From NCBI GenBank assembly GCA_036387135.1, contig DASVUH010000049.1, positions 29,207-93,206 of the forward strand: a stretch of 64,000 nucleotides of DNA. The letters are read 5' to 3'. Under the pieces are notes generated by a model. It had not been told where the DNA came from and ran no database searches. It saw only the letters and a list, made by a program, of their open reading frames with translations. The DNA comes from JALZCH01 sp036387135 (GTDB lineage Bacteria > Acidobacteriota > Blastocatellia > Pyrinomonadales > Pyrinomonadaceae). Shown one piece after another: positions 61,251-64,000 of the stretch. Position numbers and translations under genes: made by a program. How positions within the stretch are numbered: the stretch's first letter is position 1; every line of letters begins with the position of its first letter.

Positions 61251-62345
61251 ATGAGCGTAGCAATTATTACGGGATGTTCGGGATTAATCGGAAGCGAAGC
61301 AACAAAGTTCTTTCACGAAATGGGCTTTAAAGTCGTCGGTATTGACAACAATATGCGCGAATATTTTTTCGGGCGCGACGGTTCGGTTGATTGGAACACA
61401 AACACGCTGAAGCGTTCTTTGCGAAATTTTGTTCATTATCCTGCGGATATTCGCAACGAAAAAGCCATTCGCGACATTTTTCGCAAATACGGCAAAGACA
61501 TTTCGGTTGTAATTCACACGGCGGCGCAGCCGAGTCACGATTGGGCGGCGAAAGAGCCTTTGACCGATTTCACGGTTAACGCAACCGGAACGCTGGTTTT
61601 GCTTGAAGCCGTTCGCGAGTTCTGCCCCGACGCTCCGTTTATTTTTACTTCGACAAACAAAGTTTACGGCGACACGCCGAATAATCTCCCCTTGGTCGAA
61701 AAGGAAACGCGCTGGGAAATTGATGAGTCGCATCCGTTTTTTGAATACGGAATTGACGAATCAATGACGATTGACAGCTCGAAACACAGCGTTTTCGGCG
61801 CGAGCAAGGTCGCGGCGGACGTGATGGCGCAGGAATACGGTCGTTATTTCGGTATCAAAACCGGAATCTTTCGCGGCGGCTGTCTGACCGGTCCTGCGCA
61901 CTCCGGCGCGATGCTGCACGGCTTTTTGGCTTATCTCATCAAATGCATTGTAACTGGCAAGCATTACACGATTTTCGGCTATCAGGGCAAGCAAGTCCGC
62001 GACAACATTCACTCAAACGATCTGGTTCGCGCGTTCTGGCATTTTTACCAGGACCCGCGCGCCGGAGCCGTCTATAACATCGGCGGCAGCCGACACAGCA
62101 ATTGTTCGGTTTTAGAAGCTATTGAAATCGCTCAGGAGGCAGCCGGACGAGAGCTTTCTTACAGCATCTCGAATCAGGCGAGAGAAGGCGATCATATCTG
62201 GTGGGTCAGCGACGTGCGCCGTTTTCAAGCACATTATCCAGACTGGAGCTTTGAATATGACTTGAAAACCATCATCGGCGAAATAGTCGAAGCAACTCAG
62301 GAAAAGCACATCCACGAGTCGAAACTGGAATTAATCGCAGCTTAA
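61251..62345 (+). CDS. CDP-paratose 2-epimerase-like NAD-dependent epimerase
   Basis: 364 residues; ATG 61251 follows AAGAGGATAA. It has a Rossmann Gly motif G8-x-x-G11-x-x-G14, the VIHTAAQPSHDWAAKEPLTD block, TSTNKVYGDTPNNLP and HGFLAYLIKCIVTG with DNIHSNDLVRAFWHF, all in line with CDP-tyvelose (CDP-paratose 2-) epimerases of the extended short-chain dehydrogenase type. The usual catalytic YxxxK is F182-x3-K186 here (SVFGASKVAAD). The enzyme probably makes a sugar nucleotide for the exopolysaccharide, but without the Tyr the chemistry needs proof. Confidence 0.85.
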   Translation: MSVAIITGCSGLIGSEATKFFHEMGFKVVGIDNNMREYFFGRDGSVDWNTNTLKRSLRNFVHYPADIRNEKAIRDIFRKYGKDISVVIHTAAQPSHDWAAKEPLTDFTVNATGTLVLLEAVREFCPDAPFIFTSTNKVYGDTPNNLPLVEKETRWEIDESHPFFEYGIDESMTIDSSKHSVFGASKVAADVMAQEYGRYFGIKTGIFRGGCLTGPAHSGAMLHGFLAYLIKCIVTGKHYTIFGYQGKQVRDNIHSNDLVRAFWHFYQDPRAGAVYNIGGSRHSNCSVLEAIEIAQEAAGRELSYSISNQAREGDHIWWVSDVRRFQAHYPDWSFEYDLKTIIGEIVEATQEKHIHESKLELIAA

Positions 62346-62365
62346 AGAAAAACTCGTTTTCAGGA

Positions 62366-62400
62366 ATTTCCGATAATTGCCGCGCGCAATTATCGGAAAT
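62366..62400 (+). promoter_or_regulatory. 15-bp perfect hairpin abutting a start codon
   Basis: The left arm 62366-62380 pairs perfectly with 62386-62400, with a 5-nt loop. The right arm contains the CGGAAA that would serve as the ribosome-binding site for ATG 62404. It could end the upstream message or mask translation of the next gene. Confidence 0.6.
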
Positions 62401-62403
62401 TTA

Positions 62404-63240
62404 ATGTTTCAAACTCTGCTTGAATTTTGGATTATGCTCGATTTTGGAAAACAAAACATTTTAGGCGTCGGCATCAGCGCGGTTGATTACGAAGCTGCGG
62501 TTGAAAAGATTATCTCAGCCGCTCGCAACAAACGCGCCTTAGCGGTTAGCGCCCTCGCCGTTCACGGAGTAATGACCGGCGCTCTGGATTCGGTTCATCG
62601 CCACAGATTAAACGGGCTTGATCTCGTCGTCCCCGACGGTCAGCCGGTGCGCTGGGCGATGAAATGGCTTTACGGAGTAGAGCTTCCCGACCGGGTTTAC
62701 GGACCGACTTTAACTCTGAAAGTTTGCGAGAAAGCCGCTCGGGAAGGATTGAGTATCTATCTTTACGGCAGCCGTCAAGAGGTTTTGGAAAAACTTAAAC
62801 ACAATCTTCTAAAGAAATTTCCAACGCTGAAAATCGCGGGCAGCGAGCCTTCGCGTTTTCGCCAGGTTACGGCGGACGAGCAAGCGGAAATCGCCGAAAC
62901 CATCCGCAAAAGCGGAGCTTCGATTGTTCTGGTCGGTTTGGGATGCCCGCGACAGGAAACCTGGGTTTTTGAAAACCGGGAATTGATTTCGCTGCCGCTG
63001 ATGGCGGTCGGAGCGGCTTTTGATTTTCACGCCGGGACTGTTTCGCAATCTCCGGTTTGGTTTCAGGATCACGGGCTTGAATGGCTTTACCGTTTCGTTC
63101 AGGAACCGCGCCGTTTGTGGCGGCGTTATATGTATCTAAATCCGCTTTATCTGCTGCTCGTCGCGCTTCAATTGTTGAGATTGAGAACAATGGCTCTCGA
63201 AGATACCGTTCCGCCGCAGAGTCAAATGCGATTCGGTTAA
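62404..63240 (+). CDS. WecG/TagA/CpsF family glycosyltransferase
   Basis: 278 residues from ATG 62404 (a second ATG at 62434 is possible). Typical blocks are DLVVPDGQPVRWAMKWLYGV, the D-G-x-x-x-V/W-type motif, then IYLYGSRQEVLEKLK and VLVGLGCPRQETWVFENRELI, followed by LMAVGAAFDFHAGTVSQSP and the C-terminal EWLYRFVQEPRRLWRRYMYL. Family members transfer N-acetylmannosamine or its uronic acid from UDP onto a lipid-linked acceptor. It probably adds a sugar to the repeat unit. The hairpin at 62366-62400 covers its ribosome-binding site. C-terminal basic residues fit membrane association. Confidence 0.92.
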   Translation: MFQTLLEFWIMLDFGKQNILGVGISAVDYEAAVEKIISAARNKRALAVSALAVHGVMTGALDSVHRHRLNGLDLVVPDGQPVRWAMKWLYGVELPDRVYGPTLTLKVCEKAAREGLSIYLYGSRQEVLEKLKHNLLKKFPTLKIAGSEPSRFRQVTADEQAEIAETIRKSGASIVLVGLGCPRQETWVFENRELISLPLMAVGAAFDFHAGTVSQSPVWFQDHGLEWLYRFVQEPRRLWRRYMYLNPLYLLLVALQLLRLRTMALEDTVPPQSQMRFG

Positions 63241-63287
63241 ATTCTCCTGCGTTTAGCTGAAACTCAACACTTAAAGCGGCATTTGTT

Positions 63288-64000
63288 ATGAATTCCAACC
63301 GGCTTTCTCTAATATTATTAATTTTAGCTCTGAATCTTTCTGCGGGTTGCCGGTTTGCCGCGACTGCGAAAGATGATTCGAATCGGGAAGATGCGATTGA
63401 GAAATCTAAAAACGAAGCCGCTCTTTTGCAGGCGCAAGCGAATATAGAGAAATTTCGCAAAGGCGACGCGCAAATAAAAATTTCAGGTACAAAAAGCAAA
63501 ACGGCAAAACAAATTCAACTGAATATAAAACAATCGTTGCACGATTTTAAATTCGGCTGTTATTTAAAAATTGACGATTTGCCGCCGGAAAAGCTGCCCG
63601 AATATGAAAAGTATTTTGCGGGACTTTTTAATTATGCAGTTGTCGGGACTTATTGGAGTTTCATCGAAAACAAACGGGGAATAGAAGATTGGTCCTGGTT
63701 TGAGCGCGAAATCGCCTTGAGCCAAAAATTAGGCGCGCGCATCGCAGCCGCGCCGATTCTTTGGGGAACGAATCAAGCCGGAACTCCCCGCTGGTTGCCG
63801 CGACAAAAAGACGAGCTGCTGCCGATTCTGAAAAAAAGAGTGCAGGAACTCGCGGCGAAGCACGCAGATACAATTGAAGATTGGGAAATTGTCAACGAGC
63901 CGCTCGCGCAGAAACCGGATGTTTTTGCGAGCAGAATCGGGCGCGATTATCTCGAATCGGCTTTTTCGTGGGCGCGCGAAGCCGCGCCTGCCGAGCGTTT
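63288..64000 (+). CDS. GH10 (endo-xylanase-like) lipoprotein, 3' end outside window
   Basis: The first 237 residues are visible. The N-terminus MNSNRLSLILLILALNLSAG then C is a lipoprotein signal (lipobox LSAGC, Cys about 21). A helical linker covers about 30-65. Then the GH10 region starts: LNIKQSLHDFKFGCYL, FNYAVVGTYWSF and the catalytic DWEIVNEP, whose Glu is the acid/base residue of GH10. The second catalytic Glu lies beyond the window. It would hydrolyse beta-1,4 linkages in the periplasm. Its place at the end of the polysaccharide locus suggests it trims or turns over the same polymer instead of plant xylan. The start is ATG 63288. Confidence 0.85.
   Translation, partial: MNSNRLSLILLILALNLSAGCRFAATAKDDSNREDAIEKSKNEAALLQAQANIEKFRKGDAQIKISGTKSKTAKQIQLNIKQSLHDFKFGCYLKIDDLPPEKLPEYEKYFAGLFNYAVVGTYWSFIENKRGIEDWSWFEREIALSQKLGARIAAAPILWGTNQAGTPRWLPRQKDELLPILKKRVQELAAKHADTIEDWEIVNEPLAQKPDVFASRIGRDYLESAFSWAREAAPAER

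Overview
The window looks like a chromosomal segment from a moderate-GC Acidobacteriota, most likely a Blastocatellia/Pyrinomonadaceae-type organism. This is inference. It rests on two tandem acidobacterial-type VWA proteins, an Oar-like TonB-dependent receptor beside a DUF5666-like exported protein, a CSLREA/dockerin giant surface protein, a minimal type II secretion locus, and an unusual style of self-complementary simple repeats between genes. No rRNA, tRNA, transposase, integrase or CRISPR array was seen.

Layout. (1) 1-1652 (-): two VWA exported proteins, the first cut by the window edge. (2) 1881-9393 (+): secretion/pilus-type operon gspF-gspE-gspD-pseudopilin-pseudopilin-PilM/GspL-like. 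(3) 9478-10897 (+): a CxxC carboxymuconolactone-decarboxylase-like protein and the radical SAM protein ArsS. (4) 10981-18659 (+): ECF sigma factor, anti-sigma factor, a polymer-forming-like membrane protein, a DUF5666-like protein, a TonB-dependent receptor and a small exported protein. (5) 18958-22786 (+): a secreted multidomain protein whose metalloprotease-like C-terminus is split off by a frameshift in a C-rich tract, and an exported protein. (6) 22875-27197 (-): translation genes rplM-rpsI-rpsB-tsf-pyrH-frr; rpsI carries an in-frame UGA exactly where a conserved Gly is expected. (7) 27413-38684 (-): a 2144-residue surface protein, three tail-collar (Mdp-like) paralogues, two related GNAT proteins, two DUF6916-like proteins (one on +) and a PhyH dioxygenase. 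(8) 38727-45776: S9 peptidase, small exported and membrane proteins, a class A beta-lactamase-like hydrolase, an amino-acid permease, and small hypotheticals. (9) 46121-48790 (+): leuS. (10) 49007-64000 (+): an exopolysaccharide locus with Wza-type export protein, Wzz-type co-polymerase, priming phosphotransferase, ligase/polymerase, flippase, GT4, deacetylase, unknown membrane protein, acyltransferase, methyltransferase, CDP-paratose-epimerase-like enzyme, WecG/TagA transferase and a GH10 lipoprotein that runs off the edge.

How it fits together. Much of the window concerns the cell envelope: secretion (2), envelope-stress-type regulation and uptake (4), surface display (7) and polysaccharide assembly (10). 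The exopolysaccharide locus reads as Wzx/Wzy-type assembly: priming on undecaprenyl phosphate, extension and decoration, flipping, polymerisation, chain-length control and export through the Wza-type channel. Terminator-like hairpins at 48820-48852 and 61069-61098 bracket its main transcription unit.

The items most worth a second look are the UGA in rpsI, the family of different-word but same-design intergenic inverted repeats in the first 27 kb, the tail-collar/GNAT/DUF6916/PhyH cluster, and the unassigned membrane protein at 58102-59010. Start codons were moved inward from the longest ORF where a ribosome-binding site or signal peptide supported it.
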